A DNA stretch of 21,667 bases from Haplomitrium mnioides. Its lineage: Eukaryota; Marchantiophyta; Haplomitriopsida; Calobryales. Both the position numbers and the translations under genes were made by a program. The stretch spans positions 1 to 21,667 of the forward strand of contig JBNGIS010017684.1 of the NCBI GenBank assembly GCA_049999725.1, read 5' to 3'. Below, piece after piece: positions 18,896 through 21,667 of this stretch; within the stretch, counting starts at the first letter, position 1, and every line of letters begins with the position of its first letter. The notes beneath the pieces are model-generated. The model worked only from the letters and a program-made list of their open reading frames with translations. It was not told the origin of the DNA and ran no database searches.

Positions 18896-19684
18896 TTTAG
18901 TGCTTCAAGAGGTGCCAAAATCGTGGTTTCTTGCCTTTCATCCTTCAAACTCATTCGTTGAACATTTCTTCACAACTTGATTGATTCTATGAGGATTGAT
19001 TAGTTCTTCATCAAACTTGATCAATCCTTCATCAATTATCGCTACGCTTCGACATTCAACCTGATTTGCAAGAACTTTCTCTCGATTTGAGCAATCTTCT
19101 CACATGAAACGATGTTTGATGTGCTTCACACTCCGATTCAAAGCAGGCTCAAGTTTTCAACAACAAAAATCTTCTAATTGTCAAATTTGCTCATGAATAT
19201 CGACAAATCCAGTGTCAGTGATGTCATTTCTATTGCAGAAGAATATAGCACTTCTCAAAGCTGAATTGATTCAATCTGATATAGAGTCCAAGGTTGCCTT
19301 CAACTGAATAAATCTGATTTGCTCATCTGATTCTTGATGAATTTCGGAAAATTTCTTCATAGATAGGGTCGCAATCCCCTGGTGAATCCACCAATGCATC
19401 AATTCGAACATAGAAATCTGTAAAATGATAGAGATCCTCTTCTGAAAAATTTCAAATTTATGAACACTTCATCCTGTTCACTATGTATGTGCTTGAATGA
19501 ATAGTAAAATATATTATTATATTATATAAAATAGATAGATGAAGAAAGCTTAAGATTTGAATAGACTAAAGAATAGGAGGAAGAAAAATGAGATTTGAAG
19601 ATAGATTTAGAAAGAAAAACTATGTGCAGCTTATGGGAAGATCATTGAAGGTGATTTCAAAAAACAAAAATTTATGATGAGCTA

Positions 19685-19701
19685 GTTTCATGTTGATAAC
19701 G
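19685..19701 (-). other. Candidate primer-binding site of the copia element
   Basis: Immediately after the 5' LTR the minus strand reads CGTTATCAACATGAAAC. It partly resembles the initiator-Met-tRNA-type site TGGTATCAGAGC used by most plant copia elements (six of the first eight bases), so it may be a decayed version. Confidence 0.4.
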
Positions 19702-19970
19702 TGTTGAATGTGAGGATCATGCAACTAGTGGAAAATGTGAACATGAGAACAACAAGAACGAGATGAAACATGAAACTATTCCTCTCCTTCTCTTCTCTCT
19801 CCTAAATATATGAATATGCTTAATCTTATAATGTACAATCTAATTGGTGACTAAGTTAATATGCTAATCATATAAGATTAGCACTAACCTCAATCCTAAT
19901 CATAGACACTAATCATAGGCTAAGAACTAATCCTAGACTAGACTAATTATCATACTAGATGTAGTATAAA
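19702..19970 (-). repeat. 5' LTR of the copia element (269 bp)
   Basis: On the plus strand it starts TGTTGAATGTGAGGATCATG and ends GTAGTATAAA. One base of the expected AACA end is missing. It is longer than its partner mainly because of a local insertion near 19919-19940 that duplicates ACTAATC-TAG sequence. Confidence 0.9.
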
Positions 19971-19975
19971 CTTGT
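19971..19975. repeat. Target-site duplication of the Ty1 element, right copy
   Basis: CTTGT matches 13668-13672 exactly, and the satellite continues in phase after it. Confidence 0.85.
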
Positions 19976-20355
19976 ATCATTTATTTTTGTTTTTCTCTTT
20001 ATACTCAACATGTAATTCAACTTCGTTGCTTGTATCATTTAACTTTGTTTTTCTATTTATACTCTATGAGTAATTTAACTTTGTTACTTGTACCATTTAT
20101 CTTTGTTTTTCTCTTTATACTCAATGTGTAAGTCAACTTTGATACTTGTATCATTTATCTTTGTTTTTCTCTTCATTCTCAACATGTAATTCAACTTGGA
20201 TACTTGTATCATTCATCTTTATTTTTAAAACTGTTCATACTCAACGTGTAATTCAACTTTGTTACTTGCATCATTTATATTTGTTTTTCTCTTCATAGTC
20301 AACATGTAATTCAGCTCTATTACTTGTATTATTTAACTTTGTTTTTCTCTTTATA

Positions 20356-21000
20356 CTCAACTTGATTTGTTGAAGTTGAAAGCATATGCAATACAATTTT
20401 TATGTAACTTCTATCATTCCTTTTGATTTTACCCTTCATACTCAACTTCTATCATTCATCTTAGTTTTTCTCTTCATAATCAATGTGTAATTCAACTTTG
20501 TTACTTGTATCATTTAACTTTGTTTTTCTCTTCATACTTAATGTGTAATTCAACTTTTTTACTTCCATCATTTATATTTGTCTTTCTCTTCATACTCAAC
20601 GTGGAATTCAACTTTGCTACTTGTATCATTTATCTTTGTTTTTCTCTTCATACTCAACGTGTAATTCCAATTTGTTACTTGCATCATTTATCTTTGTTTT
20701 TCTCTTCATACTCAACGTGTAATTCAACTTTGTTACTTGTATCATTTATCTTTGATTTTCTTCTTCATACTCAACAAGTTATTTAGCTCTGTGACTTGTC
20801 TCTTCATACTCAACATGTTATTTAGCTCTGTGACTTGTATCATTCATCTTTTGTTTTATCTTCATACTTAACTTGTTTTGTTGAAGTTAAAAGCATGTCC
20901 AATACAATTTTAATGTAACTTCTTTCCTTCATTTTAGTTTTAACCTTCATACTCAACTTCTGTCATTCATCTTAGTTTTTCTCTTCAAACTCAACCTGTA
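20356..21000. repeat. Higher-order variant of the satellite, about 511 bp apart
   Basis: A variant block with TTTGTTGAAGTT, AAAGCAT and CAATACAATTTT, followed by ACTCAACTTCTATCATTCATC-like sequence, starts at 20361. It recurs at 20872, 511 bases later. The second half of the variant occurs again near 21394 without the extra block. This implies duplication of multi-unit segments. Confidence 0.7.
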
Positions 21001-21667
21001 ATTCAACTTTGTTACTTGTATCATTGATCTTGGTTTTCTATTCACACTCAATGTGTAATTCATCTTTGTTACTTGTATCATTTATCTTTGTTTTTCTTTT
21101 TATACTCAACGTGTAATTAAGCTCTGTTACTTATATCATTCATCTTTGTTTTTCTCTTCATACTCAACATGTAATTCAACTTGTTAGTTGTATCATTTGT
21201 CTTTGCTTTTCTCTTCATACTTAACATGTAATTAAGCTTTGCTACTTGTATTATTTATGTTTGTTTTTCTATTCATACTCAACATGTAATTCAACTTTGT
21301 TAGTTGTATCATTCATCTTTGCTTTTCTCTTCATACTCAATATGTAATTAAGCTTTGCTACTTATATTATTTATGTTTGTTTTTCTGTTTATACTCAACT
21401 TCTATCATTCATCTTAGATTTACTCTTCATACTCAACTTGTAATTCAACTTTGTTACTTGTATTATGCATCTATGTTTTTCTTTTCATAGTCAATGTGTA
21501 ATTCAACTTTGTTACTTGTGTCGTTTATTTTTGTTTTTTCTCTTCATACTCAATATGTAATTCAAATTTGCTACTTGTATCATTCATCTTTGTTTTTTTC
21601 TAAATACTCAACAACTAATTCAACTTTGTTACTTGTGTTATTTATCTTTGTTTTTGTCTTCATACTC

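Larger units (their letters stand above)
17572..19684 (-). other. Unassigned 2.1-kb segment between copia 5' LTR and gag
   Basis: Copia leaders are normally short, yet about 2.1 kb lies between the LTR and the recognisable gag. It is AT-rich and has no recognised domain. The longest frames are 60-80 codons (for example 17890-18081 plus, 18722-18961 plus, 18624-18833 minus), which chance alone can give. It holds three perfect short hairpins at 18088-18183 and a degenerate repeat of about 110 bp at 18437-18895. It may be a lengthened leader, a nested insertion or captured DNA. Confidence 0.6.
13673..19970 (-). mobile_element. Ty1/copia LTR retrotransposon, degraded, minus strand
   Basis: Two direct repeats of 255 and 269 bp flank the element, which has a perfect CTTGT target duplication within satellite DNA. 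Read on the minus strand the order is LTR, PBS-like site, long unassigned leader, gag, protease, integrase, partial RT, RNase H tail, PPT, LTR. Integrase before RT is diagnostic of Ty1/copia. Stops, frameshifts, a lost integrase Glu and a large RT/RNase H deletion make it dead. LTR divergence is about 10% by eye, much like the Ty3 element. Confidence 0.93.
19971..21667. repeat. 58-bp satellite array, right block
   Basis: About 29 further units of the same satellite run to the window edge, so the array continues beyond it. Variation is higher than in the short blocks. Some units are truncated (for example two short copies around 20770-20830), and two carry an extra AT-rich block. The open frame at 20505-20786 is read through repeats and is not a gene. 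Confidence 0.95.

Overview
The window looks like repeat-dense nuclear DNA of a land plant. It holds no recognisable host gene, RNA gene or CRISPR array. Everything identifiable is a satellite array and two decayed LTR retrotransposons inserted in it. Intact plant-type Gag/Pol signatures with long LTRs, a 58-bp satellite, heavy stop-codon decay and an assembly gap all fit heterochromatin of a large plant genome. The Ty3 Pol reads to me like elements familiar from non-flowering plants (ferns, lycophytes, gymnosperms), but that is recollection only and no species can be named.

Layout. (1) 1-581: left satellite, about ten 58-bp units. (2) 582-13209, + strand: a complete but dead Ty3/gypsy element of about 12.6 kb, with 5' LTR 582-3890, candidate PBS, gag, protease, RT, RNase H and integrase pseudogenes, polypurine tract, and 3' LTR 9744-13209. 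Both LTRs begin TGTCA and end TGACA. Each carries an internal 267-bp dimeric tandem repeat (142 + 125 bp) bearing ACGTGG motifs. The 3' LTR contains a 100-N gap. (3) 13210-13672: about eight satellite units. (4) 13673-19970, - strand: a Ty1/copia element of about 6.3 kb with short LTRs (255 and 269 bp) and a perfect CTTGT target duplication. Its gag, protease, integrase and partial RT are broken; most of RT and RNase H is deleted. About 2.1 kb between its 5' LTR and gag is unassigned. (5) 19971-21667: right satellite, about 29 units, with a higher-order pattern of about 511 bp.

The two elements did not insert into each other. Each sits separately in the satellite, and their insertion points fall in nearby phases of the 58-bp unit. 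By eye both LTR pairs differ by about 10%, so both insertions are old. Two observations stand out. The 100-N gap is almost certainly artificial: 46 identical bases flank it, and collapsing it restores both the subrepeat phase and the LTR length. And a 207-bp block of the Ty3 LTRs differs by only one base although its flanks differ by about 10%.
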